A stretch of DNA of 64,000 nucleotides from Symsagittifera roscoffensis (taxonomy: Eukaryota; Xenacoelomorpha; Acoela; Convolutidae): positions 7,341,209-7,405,208 of the forward strand of contig NC_087065.1 in assembly GCF_963678635.1 (NCBI RefSeq). The letters are read 5' to 3'. The translations under genes were made by a program, and so were the position numbers. Of the stretch, positions 1 through 11,076 are shown piece after piece. Below the pieces are notes generated by a model. The model worked only from the letters and a program-made list of their open reading frames with translations, was not told the origin of the DNA and ran no database searches. Every line of letters starts with the position of its first letter. Within the stretch, counting starts at the first letter, position 1.

Positions 1-836
1 GGGTTTTTCAGTTTAGTTGAAATACCCGCAAAACCGAAGCGGACTTTTGGGGCGGGAGCGGACGCCCCTTTCAGGGATTCAACCCCCTGCCGAATCAAAG
101 GGTCTTCCTTTGTACTATTTTGAGATATTTTTTTGGTGACGGACCTTAAAGTTTTTCTAAAGGCGCCTTTGGCGCCAAAAAAAAACTAATTTTTGAGGGG
201 GAACGCCCACCGAAAATTTTTTTTTTGCCAGAAAAGAAGCCTAATAACGCTTTTTTATGGCCTGTTTTTTAAAAACTTGCCTGCGGCGCAGAATTTTTGC
301 CCAAAACAAGATCTTTTTACTGCTTTGGGAGAGCTCGGAAAATCAATTTGTTCAACCTAAAATCTTTTGACATTTTTCTGAAAATCCGCCCGCCCCTCGA
401 TAAAATCCTAGGTCTGCCCCTCCCCCAGAAGTTGTATGGAAACAGTTAACCAAAAATCAGACGGTCCGGCTTTTGTTCAATGCATTGCGGTCAGTGACCC
501 GCTATCTGGATTTCAAGACGGAAACATGGAATTTGTTTCAAAAACGCTAGGAAGCCGTTTATTCAGCTTGCACTATGTCTTGTGTCAATTGATGGGGTTT
601 TTAACATATTTGAGCACCTATTCAGGTAGATGATTGACAAAAAAAAAGCTTACAGTTTCAGTACCCAGTTGCTAATTTTTGTTTTTCATGTGCGCTCAAT
701 TCAGTAAAAAACGCAATCAAAATAATTAATTTGTCCAAAATTCAATTTGAAAACTTAGAAACTGCTAATTTGAACTTTTTTGATGTTTGATCTAATTTAT
801 GTTTGAAAACTTTAGCTTGCTATTTGCTCTTGGCCA
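1..836. repeat. Copy 1 of an ~836-bp direct duplication carrying a receptor exon
   Basis: This block recurs almost unchanged at 988-1821, with differences limited to a few substitutions and homopolymer lengths. The two copies are separated by 151 bp of sequence (837-987) that is not repeated. Both hold a GC-richer stretch (about 1-440), then a receptor exon remnant, then an AT-rich intron-like stretch and the first bases of the next exon. The window starts inside or at the edge of the unit, so further copies may lie upstream. Confidence 0.9.
436..625 (+). pseudogene. GPCR exon fragment (TM2 to start of TM3), orphan duplicate
   Basis: The translation aligns with exon 2 of the intact receptor on the opposite strand (46879-47128). 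It contains the TM2 motif CIAVSDPLSGFQDG, the counterpart of CLAVSDTIAAFQDG, and the conserved cysteine before TM3 (VLCQL versus LLCRF). It ends at a splice donor TTCAG|GTAGAT in the same phase (1) as the intact gene. TM1 coding is missing upstream, and the following exon stops after about 21 bp (816-836) at the duplication breakpoint. It cannot encode a receptor by itself. Confidence 0.8.
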
Positions 837-987
837 GCGCTGAGGTTTTGAGAATAACTAAAAACTAACTGATTGCTAATATTTTACATTGAAGTCTATT
901 GTAGGGAACAATTGATACGCGCACACTAACTGGTTTTGAAAAACAATTCTCAAAATTTTCAGAAGCATTTATCAGCGATGAAATTTC

Positions 988-1821
988 GGGTTTTTCAGTT
1001 TAGTTGAAATACCCGCAAAACCGAAGCGGACTTTTGGGGCGGGAGCGGACGCCCCTTTCAGGGATTCAACCCCCTGCCGAATCAAAGGGTCTCCCTTTGT
1101 ACTATTTTGAGATATTTTGTTGGTGACGGACCTTAAAGTTTTTCTCAAGGCGCCTTTGGCGCCAAAAAAAAACTAATTTTTGAGGGGGAACGCCCACCGA
1201 AAATTTTTTTGCCAGAAAAGAAGCCTAATAACGCTTTTTTATGGCCTGTTTTTTAAAAACTTGCCTGCGGCGCAGAATTTTTGCCCAAAACAAGATCTTT
1301 TTACTGCTTTGGGAGAGCTCGGAAAATCAATTTGTTCAACCTAAAATCTTTTGACATTTTTCTGAAAATCCGCCCGCCCCTCGATAAAATCCTAGGTCTG
1401 CCCCTCCCCCAGAAGTTGTATGGAAACAGTTAACCAAAAATCAGACGGTCCGGCTTTTGTTCAATGCATTGCGGTCAGTGACCCGCTATCTGGATTTCAA
1501 GACGGAAACATGGAATTTGTTTCAAAAACGCTAGGAAGCCGTTTATTCAGCTTGCACTATGTCTTGTGTCAATTGATGGGGTTTTTAACATATTTGAGCA
1601 CCTATTCAGGTAGATGATTGACAAAAAAAAAAGCTTACAGTTTCAGTACCCAGTTGCTAATTTTTGTTTTTCATGTGCGCTCAATTCAGTAAAAAACGCA
1701 ATCAAAATAATTAATTTGTCCAAAATTCAATTTGAAAACTTAGAAACTGCTAATTTGAACTTTTTTGATGTTTGATCTAATTTATGTTTGAAAACTTTAG
1801 CTTGCTATTTGCTCTTGGCCA
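988..1821. repeat. Copy 2 of the ~836-bp direct duplication
   Basis: This copy matches positions 1-836. It continues past the point where copy 1 breaks off, into the rest of the receptor exon (1822 onwards). Copy 2 is therefore probably the original arrangement, and copy 1 the duplicated fragment truncated inside the transmembrane-3 coding sequence. Confidence 0.9.
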
Positions 1822-2590
1822 CCGCTTGTGATCGACTGAGTGCAATTTCGAAACCTGTTGGTACCAACTCAATTCGAAACCAAGACGAGCATTGATCACT
1901 GTGGTAGCTTTTTGGAGATACTTTAGCGTGTGTATGGCTCCCAACTTCTTTAAGTTTGATATAATTGAAGGGAACTGTGGATTTGCGCGTGAAAAACCAA
2001 TGTCTGTTTTCATTGAAAAACGCCTTTTCTTAGCCTATCTTGATTTCTTTCTTGTCGCGGGAACTTTAATACCTGGTAAAATTCAATAATTTTTGCTTTT
2101 TTTAATCCTTAAGTTAACACGCTTCTAGAGTTCGAGTCCATTGGCCAGAAGGTTTTAGTTTCATAAGATCTTATACGCTTCGATGAAATTTTAGGGTAGT
2201 TTTTTTGCAAGTATTTTTTTAAATATGAGTCAAATTCGATTCCATCAAACTAAGAGCCCCCCCCCCCCTCTCTCTCTCTCTCTATTTAATCTTTAGCTCA
2301 AAATAATTAACAAGTGCAAAAGGATTGAAAGAAGCTTGATTTTTTTTCTTCAAAACAGTCAAAAGCTCCTTTTTAGGAATATTTATTGTGGTAATCAACC
2401 TGGCCAAAGTATTCAAACAAAGTTTATTTCTGAAAAACTGTCTCGCACTGAGAAGAAAAGGAAGATCTGTCTGATAGGCGTGTTCCTGTCATTTCTGGTG
2501 TGCGTTGTGACAGTTTCAACCATAACCCCAATCCTCATGTCAGTGGATAGAATCGATCCTGAAGTTGCAGCTCTGCTCGATATAATTCGG
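1420..2590 (+). pseudogene. Decayed rhodopsin-family GPCR paralogue (TM2 to TM6)
   Basis: Three exon remnants are visible: 1420-1609 (TM2 to early TM3), 1801-2075 (TM3 to TM5) and 2377-2590 (TM5 to TM6). Each is bounded by GT-AG sites in the phases of the intact gene. The TM3 exon begins CYLLLATACDRL, matching GYVLLAAAFDRL. ECL2 keeps its cysteine (GNCGF versus NYCNF), and TM5 keeps LIPG versus ILPG. Two single-base frame losses are needed to follow the homology: one near 1851-1860, after the KP following TM3, and one between about 2400 and 2440, before the TM6 segment. TM1 and TM7 exons were not found. Compared with the intact gene this copy has one extra intron (2076-2376), placed just after the TM5 proline. 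I infer a pseudogene; sequencing error in both places is the main alternative. Confidence 0.75.
2257..2284. repeat. Simple repeat: poly-C then (TC)n
   Basis: A run of C is followed directly by alternating T and C, inside the extra intron of the pseudogene. Confidence 0.95.
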
Positions 2591-4607
2591 GTAAATGCTA
2601 TCTACTTTTTTTCAAATCGAATTTTTTATCAGCTGATTTAGATCAGTTGAATCAGCCATCTTTCGTGATATATCACCGATAACTATTTAAAAAGTCAACC
2701 AAAATTTTTGCACTAAGAAAACCACATTCTAAGGACGCGTATAACCGTTTACTTTGTAATTGAAGTTATACAGTTACAAAATAAATGCATTACTTCTGAA
2801 GATATAAAGTTAAAAAGAAACTTGATAACTTCAATACTTGTCAATTTTAATGTGCCAGTAGGACAGAAGGTTCCGACAGGTCTTTAATAATCAAGGTTTT
2901 TTAAATTTGCGGTCGTTTTTTTTCTGCGTGGTGTGATAAAGGATCTGACGTAAAACTATAATTTAGACATACTCGATAGTCATAGTATATAGGCAAATTG
3001 TCAATTTCTTCTTTTTGCAGAAGTTTTTGAAGTTTTTGATTCTCAAAATGGCGTTAAAAAGCTCCAAAAACTGAATATTATTAATGAAAATTAAAATTAA
3101 GCTTTGATAAACTATTGTATATTGCCTTAATTAGGCATAAATAAGCATGCTCGCTCGCTGTAATAGCTCAAAATTAGACGAAAAATTAAAAAGTTCAGAC
3201 CGGTTTTTCTAGACAGTGGAAGAAAAATTTGAAAAAATTTTAATGTCCATCGAATCACGACTGAATGGACTTGAAAATGAAGTATCACTCGAATCATTGC
3301 GATGATTGTTTGTGGTAGCTGATCTTGCAGAGAAAAAACGGAAACAAAAAAAAGCCAACTAAAACACGCCCTAATACAAAGTTCCTCCACATTTTTTAAA
3401 TAGTCGGAACAACCACCTTCTCCCGATAGTAAAATACCAAGTGATATTTTTTCTAACAATATATCAAGGTCAGTAAGCATTCCTCGATCATTTTTTTGAA
3501 AATTCTCAATCGAAACAAATCGCCAGATACACACTGAGAGCAAAAATGGAAATAAAATTAGCCAGTTGCCAATTTTCAATCTGTTTATTTACAAAGGTAT
3601 GTCGCAAAAGCAGTATAAATTTTAAGAAATTTTCACAGAAGTTTTTTTGGGACGACATAAAAACATTTTATGGAGTGGTGTTACTTAAAAACTTATTTTC
3701 TGATTCGAATACAATACGGACAAAAAACCATTGTTCAAGTTGTTTACTTAACTTGAAAATGACTCAATTCTAAATTGAAGAGTACCATCTAAATTCAAGC
3801 TTCTATTCACTAAATCAGAAAATGACCAATTTGATCTTATTAGGACTATAAAGTCTTGTTTTGCAAATCAACTGGTTTTTAAATAAATTCAGGGTTTTCT
3901 CATTGTTTATGCTCGGAATTTCAAAAGGGTGGTTCCTTTTAACTATAACATAAAAAATGGATTATTTTTTATTAGTGTTGCCGGTTCTCCAAATTTTCTC
4001 CTTGATTGGATTAAGCAGAGACGCACCTAAGAAAAATACTCTTAATTTTTAATAAAATAGTACCAAAAGCTGCAGTCTTTATCAAAAGAGACTATGATTA
4101 AAGGATATTTGATGACTCAGACGACAGGCGACTCAGAAGAAAGGACCTGATGAAGCTTGACTCGAGAAATCAACCCCACCATCAGCCTTAATGAGATGAT
4201 AAAATATAAAAGTAAAAATTGTTTTGAAACCCCTTCCATCATAGTTATATTCCTTTATATAAAATAATAACCCTGTGCTTCATATTATTTAAGCTCAGTA
4301 ATTCGTACTGTGCCGCACTCTCGTATCCTGTAAGACCTACAAAAACCTGCTTCAATTTTTGTAAATTATTGGTAATTTAACAGATAATATAAAGATTAAG
4401 TAATTTCTGAAACAATGGGTTAAACATTTTTCGGTTAACATTTTTAGCAATACGGTTTCCAACAATCTCAAAAATCTATAAACATTTTGATGGCAAACTG
4501 ACCTTAATCGGACAGACCAGTAGTTTTCAAGGCCTTTTGTCTAAGAAAATCTAATTTTAGCTTTTTTCATTTTCGCGCTATAATGACGTCATTAATTTAA
4601 GATTAAT
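2591..4607. other. AT-rich spacer without a supported gene
   Basis: No TM7 exon for the upstream pseudogene is visible here. A 150-codon open frame on the - strand (3127-3579) has no recognisable domain, an unlikely composition and no splice context. The stretch 3715-3860 resembles 16490-16640. Confidence 0.6.
3715..3860. repeat. Diverged dispersed repeat, paired with 16490-16640
   Basis: Both stretches follow the order GGAC(A/T)AAAAA, TTGTTTA(C/T)TTAACTTGAAAA, TCTAAATTGAAG, TCTATTCACTAAATCAGA and TTAGGACTATAAA. They have the same spacing apart from short indels. No coding function is seen. Confidence 0.65.
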
Positions 4608-5012
4608 TTAAGCGCGAACATCTTCCGCGCCCAAAGGAGCGAAAACGGGTGCAAGTTTTACGGCCGGTCGAGTTAGCTCCCCGGAGCGGGTGGTAACTAC
4701 GGCGGATCGGGCTATGTTGTCTTTTCCGTAATTAAGGGTTTTTATACGAGCCAGAGGGTAGTGTCCCCTTGGGCTGCGTTCGTCAACAATCCACACTAAA
4801 TCCCCTGTTTTTAAAATAACGTCACTATCGGAGTGCCACTTACTGCGTTTATTCAGCGCTGGCACGTAATCTCGCAGCCAGCGACTCCAAATTGCGTTGG
4901 CGTAGCTTTGCGCTCGGATATATTGCTTTCGATGGTCGAAGTGCTCCTGGAAAGAGAGAGAAGGGAAGCTAGTACCATTTCGGCCTAACAAAAAATGATT
5001 AGGAGTTAACAC
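4608..5012 (-). pseudogene. pol: BEL/Pao integrase C-terminal module (DUF5641-like)
   Basis: The motif LTPNHFLLGR, then YIRAQSYANAIWSRWLRDYVPAL, then LKTGDLVWIVDE and the basic WPLAR-like segment (HYPLARI) is the standard C-terminal tail of Pao-family integrases. It is in a different frame from the catalytic core (5123-6619), so it is separated by a frame change. The stop at its end is in the expected position for the end of Pol. Confidence 0.8.
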
Positions 5013-5122
5013 CTCGAAAACATCCGGACTTGAGCTTACTGATGTTATAGGTCGAGCGTTCAGTGATTGTTCTACAAGACAAAAAGTTGTTTCAAGGAAT
5101 TCGGGAGTGAGCTTTCTACTTC

Positions 5123-6619
5123 CTAATATTGCGTAGAATACCCTTTACAACACCGAACGAGACGTTCCCAAGAACCACCGTGATGCGGGGCTGCCGGGGG
5201 GTTAAATTTCCACTTAATACCCTTTTTCGCCAGCTCTAGGGGTGCTTGATTGTTCCACGACTGAATACTATTCAAGAGTTCTTTCTCGGATCCCACAAAA
5301 TTTGTGCCGTTATCAGACCAAATGACTGATGGAGTGCCGCGACGGGCAATGAATCTTTCGACTCCCATTACACACGATTTCGTGTCCATGGATGAGACAA
5401 TCTCAATATGTACAGCTCTTGTGGTCATACATGTAAAAAGGAAGCACCATCGTTTTTCAGAACTCCTCCTTATTGAGACGTAAAAGGGTCCAAAAAAATC
5501 AACACCACAGTTTGTGAAGGGAGGCTGGCGGTAACCAAGCCTTTCAATTTGATGCTCTGCCATCATAGGTGTGACAGTTTTGGCTTTGCGCTTCCTACAT
5601 ATAAGGCAGTGGACTTCAATGGACTTTAATAAACAGCGAAGGTTCAAGGTTGCGAACTCTAAGTGAATTACAGCTCGCAGGTAGTCTAAGAACTGGTGCT
5701 GATAGCGATAATGAATATCACTTACGAACAATTTCACCAGAGCATGCCTTCCATCAAGGATTATGGGGTGTTTTGTGTCATATTCAGTTTCAACTAGGCG
5801 GCGATTTCGCCCGGTTGAACGAATGAGGAATGCAGGACCCATAAACGGTGCATATTGTGCGATACGAATAGACTTTTTGACGGTTTTGTCGCAGGACAGG
5901 AGTAAATATTCCGCTTCAAAAGATTCCTTTTGGGAAATCAACAAAAGTCTTCGTTTGGCGGTTTCTAATTCAACCGGATCGGTTATTTCCTTGACTTTAG
6001 TGCGGTAGTGCCGGTGTTTCGGACTAAGTCTGAGCATGAAGGCAACCACTCGCTGGAGCTTACGAAACGAGCTGAATTCTTCCCATGCAAATAAAATTGG
6101 TTGTTTTTGTTTTTGTGCAACGTTTGAAAAATTAGAGGCCTGCTGTAAACCTTCATTAAGGTCACAAGCGGGACCAGCCAGGCGGATTTTCTTAAGTATT
6201 TCTATGCTCGGCTTGAAAGGCCACCCGCCACTTTTCAGCAGACTTGGCCCGTTCACCCAGCTGCTTGTTTTTAAGGCCTCCGCTGAGATTCCTCTGGTTC
6301 CCGTATCAGCAGGGTTGTTTCCACTTAAAACGTGAAACCACTGGTCTACGGTCGTACTTTCCAGAATCTCTCCAATCCGGTTTGCCACGAACGTGGGTTG
6401 CTTACTTCCTGAATTTAACCACTGGAGCACAGTGGTGCTGTCAGTCCACATAAACGTTTTTGACACAGGAATGGTTAGTGCTTTGATGACATCTTCCTTC
6501 AAGCGGGTAGCGAGTAACGCGGCCTGCAGTTCAAGCTTCGGGATGGAAAGCGCTTTCATGGGCACGACTCTTGCTTTTCCAAAGACGAAGGCAACTTGTG
6601 TTTCGAGTGAAGTTTTCAC
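5123..6619 (-). pseudogene. pol: BEL/Pao RNase H and integrase
   Basis: The N-terminal third is RNase H-like (MKALSIPKLELQAALLATRL and TFMWTDSTTVLQWLN are Pao-family RNase H motifs). The C-terminal part is integrase: a zinc-binding H/H/C/C module ending HCLICRKRK, then catalytic GVDFFGPF, SDNGTNFVG and HHGGSWERLV, giving the D, D and E. The frame ends prematurely after the glutamate helix. The next stretch of homology is in another frame. Confidence 0.85.
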
Positions 6620-6636
6620 ACGGGCGCGAAGAAAAG

Positions 6637-7099
6637 CTACAGCACAAAAACTTCTTCTGAGCTGTCACCGAACATGTGTAACTCAACCCAATCAACTGAT
6701 GCGGAGAAGTAGCTGCGCTTTACACTCATTTTTCCTAGAGATGGCAAACCAGAGTGCCAGGCAAGAAATTTTGTCTTGATATCAACGGGTAGCTCATCAT
6801 CCCATTGTTGGTCATGAATGCGCCAGATTTTTTTCAACAATAATCGCGCTCTTACGGTATAGGGCGCTACGAGACCTATGGGGTCGACAACGGAAGAAAC
6901 AAAACTTAACACTGTTCGCTGTGTTATCGAATTTTTAAGTTCACGGTTGACACCACGGCTTACGACCAAAGTGTCGTCGATATGATCCCACTTCAGACCA
7001 AGAACATGAGAAGAATTATCCCCACAAGTTACAATATTTTTACTTTTCCGTTGCGGCGCGCTTTGGGGCGGGTTTAACTCTTTATTAATTTTAGTTACG
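6637..7099 (-). pseudogene. pol: BEL/Pao RT thumb to RNase H linker fragment
   Basis: The frame is open upstream of its first possible start, from about 7099. It carries the DUF1758/RT-connection signature FVSSVVDPIGLVAPYTVRAR followed by KIWRIHDQQWDDELP. Both are conserved in Pao-family polymerases between RT and RNase H. It is displaced in frame from both neighbours, showing lesions near 7100 and 6637. Confidence 0.75.
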
Positions 7100-8926
7100 T
7101 TACTTAGTTAATTTAAAACCACCTAGAGCTAACAGAGTAATCAACTCTTGACTCATTTTAAATGCAACATCGGGGTCCTCAAAGGAGTCTAGGTAGTCGT
7201 CCATATAAAATTTCTCTAGAACTGCGGACGCTGCGTCAGGGAACATCGCCTGATTATCCATTGCAGTCCGTTGCAATGCATAATTTGCACACGTTGGCGA
7301 ATCTCTCGCTCCAAAGATATGTCTGGTGTACTGGTGTACAACCACATCGGCTGTAGGGTCCTCCCGCCACAGAAAACGATGAGATGGTTGGTCCTCTGGA
7401 AGGACGCCGACTTGTAGGAACATCCCTTCAATGTCAGCCGATACGGCAAAATGATGTTGACGAAAACGGAGCAGAACGAACACAATGTTTTGCAGTAGGT
7501 CGGGTCCTACTAGCAACGATTTGTTCAATGATGTACCGTGGAATTTAGACGCTCCGTTAAGGACACGCCTCACTTTACCAGGTTTGTTCGGGTTCACCAC
7601 GGGATGGTGAGGAAGATACCACTCGCGTATGCTGCGGTTCGAAAAATTATGGGGAAGAACTTGAATCACGTATCCTTTACTCAAATCATCTTTGATAGTT
7701 TTTGAGTATTGATCCCTTAAGTGAGGATCTTTCGCTAAACGTTTTTCCAACGATTTTAACTGAACCAAAGAGGAATAGTAATTGTCTGGTAACATGATAG
7801 ATTCTTCTGCCCAAAGCATACCTACAGCGTATCTTGATCCATCATGGACGGTGGAGGAATCAAGTATTTTAGCCGCCATTTTGTCCTCGGCTAAACGGTA
7901 GTCGACCTGTTTGTAGGCTCCGTATGACTCTATTTCATACCAGCGTTTGATTTGACAAGCTAGTTCGGTATCATCTGTATTGCACTTGAAACAATTAGAA
8001 AGGAAACCAGTAGATGTCGGCATTGGGCCGCTCAAGACCCAGCCTATTGGAAGGCGAACTGCGACGGGTGAAGTGTTTGGATCGGCCTCACTCTTGAAAT
8101 ACTCCTCAGGCCGAATAGCATAAAAGGAGTCTTGACCAATTATTAAGTCTACATCGGCGTAGCTATACACAATTGGTTTGATTGGAGCAAGGTACAGATA
8201 CTTGCTCTGTAATGCAGGGTTGTTGACGGTATCGGTACCGACTTTAAGTTCATCCTTGACAAATGCGGTTAATTCGAATATGTATTCGAATCCATCGAAA
8301 TTAGAAGATACCTTCATCTGAACTTGTTTCGTTTTAACAACAGTCGTTGTGTTAATACCATTTACTGTGAGATCCAAATCTCTTCCTGAAAGATTCAGAC
8401 ATTTGACTAATTTAGCCGATATCCAGGAATGACTAGATGCTGAGTCACACAATGTTAAACAATCAGCACTCTGGAAATCGGTGGAATTTTGGAGCTTGAT
8501 TATGGGCAGTAACCCTTTCGATGTTATGATTGATGATTGGTCGTTCGAGATTGCGCAACTTACATCCAACGGAACGGGATTAATATCTGCATGATTCGAA
8601 CTTGCGTTTGGTATATTCTTGCTGAAAGATTTTCGATCAGCATTTGTGCTCACTTTATCCGGCTCTGCATTAGATCTTGTTTGACCAGCGTTGGGTCTTG
8701 TATGGCTATCATTTTTGTCCGGATTTCGACTCGGAAAAACACGTTCAGCACCATAGAGAAGTACACTATGGGTGCTAGTGCAACCTGGTTTGGTGCATTT
8801 CTTTGCTCTGGGACATTGCCGGAATGCGTGGTTCCCTTGTAAGCAGGAGAAGCACAATTTGTTTTCCTCAGAGAATTTCTCACGTTGTGTTGGAGTTTTC
8901 TCCTTAAACACAGAGCACTTCCACAA
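7100..8926 (-). pseudogene. pol: BEL/Pao zinc knuckle, protease and reverse transcriptase
   Basis: The 608-codon frame begins directly in the zinc-knuckle region (CFSCLQGNHAFRQC). It continues into an aspartic-protease segment with LCDSASSHSW as catalytic motif and DLIIGQDSF downstream, as in DUF1758. The RT follows, with VSADIEGMF (motif A) and FYMDDYLDS (motif C, around 7190-7210). The frame ends after GGFKLTK, where BEL RTs continue without a stop. Because the frame starts in mid-domain and has no Gag start, I treat it as a fragment of a longer Gag-Pol. Confidence 0.85.
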
Positions 8927-8943
8927 GGCATGTTTTTAGAAGC

Positions 8944-9540
8944 CAAACTTTCTTTCTAGAGTTTTCAGAGCATCCTTATACATTCTTCCGCTGTATACGA
9001 ACTCTGCTATGGCTGACTTAGCTTTTCCGTGACTAATGTTTTTAAATAAGTTGACTTCACATCATCGCTTAGGGACGCTGCGTCTACCGTGCTGCAAAAT
9101 CAGCCAAACCATTCGTTCCATTGAAGCGGGTTGCCATCGTACTGGGCCAGCTTCCATTCTGGAAGGTGATCCTTCTTTGAGACTGACAGAGCTTGGACTA
9201 AGTCATTCAGAGTCGCGACTTGCGGTTGGGGAGCTGGTTGCAACGACGACAATGTGTTGCTAGAATCAGCTGCAAAAGATTGCTGCTGATATATGTAAGT
9301 GTTTTCAGCCGATGCGTCGTGATTGGGAAACCCATAGTAAACGGTACCACCACTTGATACGTGGGGGAATTGTTGCTGAGATATTGGCGTTACGGATGAA
9401 AAAACACCAACTGATGGGTTCGTGTTACCATCACTTGTTACCCCAGTGATACATTGGGCGACTGCGGGTGTCCACTGTGACATTAGTGGCAAATTGGGCT
9501 GACTAATAACGGCAGACTGTCCGCTAAACGGATTGTTCAC
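8944..9540 (-). pseudogene. gag: BEL/Pao Gag core (DUF1759-like) remnant
   Basis: The stretch DHLPEWKLAQYDGNPLQW is the hallmark start of the DUF1759 Gag domain of BEL/Pao elements. An in-frame TGA follows immediately after EWFG. The homologous frame then continues, shifts once more, and reaches KDALKTLERKFG before another stop near 8944. The rest of the DUF1759 domain, usually well over 100 residues before the zinc knuckle, is missing. I infer an internal deletion at about 8935-8945. Confidence 0.75.
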
Positions 9541-9579
9541 TGACGCAGGGTTGCTCTACACGTTATGTGATAGCAAGTT

Positions 9580-10886
9580 TTAATTTCTGCAGATTAAATT
9601 TGCAGGTGGTTGTGACACAATGGCATGGGGGGTGTGTCCAGAGTATTGATTGGAGATGGCGGGCATGTTTCCAACAACTCGGGAATCGTTATTAAAGTTG
9701 TTGACGGGGATATGTTGAATGGAAGACGAAGGATGAGGTACAGAGAAGTAACAGCATACCGGAGTATTGGTAGGTGCTGTTACAGCTGGATTAAAAAATG
9801 ACGATGTATTGTTTTCGCAAAGTGTAGCGTTATTGGAAATAAGCAAAGACTGCGTTTCGTGCTCAGGATCAGTGGATACCACGTGCTTGATTCCATCGCC
9901 ATCGCTGAAGGAGACAGTTGGTTGATAGGGATAACATTGTTGATCACAATCAAAAGTCTGATTCGGCAACGATCGCCGAGGTGAAGCTTCCGCTGTGGAC
10001 ACATTTCTGTTTGATGCGAACCACTTTCTATATTTATACAGATTTCAAACTTCGAAGAAGACGGAACTACCTTGGGTCCTTTTTGGTTTTCTAATGCATG
10101 ATCAACCCAATCGTTTACCCTGTCAGAACGAAGATCAACCGAAGACGCCAGCTCGAGTTGCTGATCTATTTCAGACTCTTCGAGGTCTTCAGTTTCAACC
10201 ATTTTTGCTTCAGCTACTTTAATACGATTTTCTTTGCTTAATCGTTCCATTTCAAGCCGACTTTTTTCGATTCGTAAACGATATTCTTGCTCTTTACGGT
10301 CAATTTCAAATTTAATTTCTTGTTGTTTTCGTTCCATCTCAATCAGATGCTGTTGCTCTTCAATGATTGCTTCCTGTTGTTTCAGTCTTAAGGTTGCTTC
10401 ATGTCGTTTTTCCAATTCTTCTCGCTTCATCTTCGCTAGGAGCAGTTTTTTGCGGCGCTCACTGGGGGTCAATGATTTCATTGAGCTTTGCTTACTCGAC
10501 CCGGATTTGGCCAATTTTGAACAAACTTTTGATCGACTAGTTTCACTGACGCAGACCTCTGAAGCTTGATTAGATTCCATATGAGCGCTAGCCTTACCAG
10601 TTACTTCATTGTTAACTTTAACTATCCTATCCCACCATGCAGCTAACTCCGTTAATATTTTGCTAGGTTTATCGGTTTTATTAGCTAATATCACAAGTTC
10701 GTCATTTTTAGCTAAAGCTTTTTCGAGAATACTCTTGCAAGATTCAATTAAGGCGTTTGTTTTTGTTTTCCGAATTGGTCCCTCTAAACTCTCAGTTATG
10801 CGACTGTGAACTACGGAAAGCTCATTTTCTAGTGATGTTCGACCATTCATCAATCGTCGATATTTCAACATAATTTGTTCTGTCAT
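9580..10886 (-). pseudogene. gag: BEL/Pao Gag N-terminal half, coiled coil, frame-broken
   Basis: The first ORF (10886-9780) starts at an ATG. After about 150 residues it enters a long Lys/Glu/Arg/Gln-rich helix with heptad character (for example ERRKKLLLAKMKREELEKR), typical of the coiled coil in BEL-family Gags. At about 10000-10080 the conserved composition passes to another frame, which is open at 10002-9580. That part is Ser/Pro/Asn-rich and ends in a stop, followed by another stop 13 codons later. The product would help assemble the particle in the cytoplasm. This copy cannot make it intact. Confidence 0.75.
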
Positions 10887-11076
10887 TTTGATTACTTTTA
10901 AATTGGTTCAATTCTACTCAACCGCTCAACTGCTCAGTTTGAGAGAAAAAAAGGAATAATTAATTTAAGAGCTTAACTTTAGTATCAATAATTTATATTA
11001 TGAATCATTAAACAATATCACACCTCAGAGAAGCACTTTATTTAACTCCTAGCTGCTGCTCAGCATTTCTTCTGTT

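Larger units (their letters stand above)
4608..10886 (-). mobile_element. Degenerate BEL/Pao LTR retrotransposon (internal region)
   Basis: On the - strand the domains follow the BEL/Pao order: coiled-coil Gag, DUF1759-type Gag core, zinc knuckle, aspartic protease, RT with YMDD, RNase H, integrase, and the DUF5641-type C-terminal module. The reading frame is broken at least eight times by frame changes, in-frame stops and one internal deletion, so this copy is inactive. I could not find a matching pair of LTRs or a primer-binding site at either end. The ends given are those of the coding remnants. Truncation or an older LTR loss is likely. Confidence 0.85.

Noticed and set aside
1892-2089. 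Stand-alone 65-residue ORF
   Set aside because: It is the TM4-TM5 part of the receptor pseudogene exon 1801-2075, not a separate gene.
3127-3579. 150-codon - strand ORF with a hydrophobic start
   Set aside because: No domain, implausible composition and no splice or promoter context. It is probably chance in AT-rich DNA.
4100-4607. LTR for the BEL/Pao element
   Set aside because: TTAAATTAAT words occur near both ends (about 4590 and 10960), but no extended matching sequence could be aligned.
5763-6779. Several + strand ORFs across the BEL/Pao Pol
   Set aside because: They are antisense shadows of the - strand RNase H/integrase coding region.
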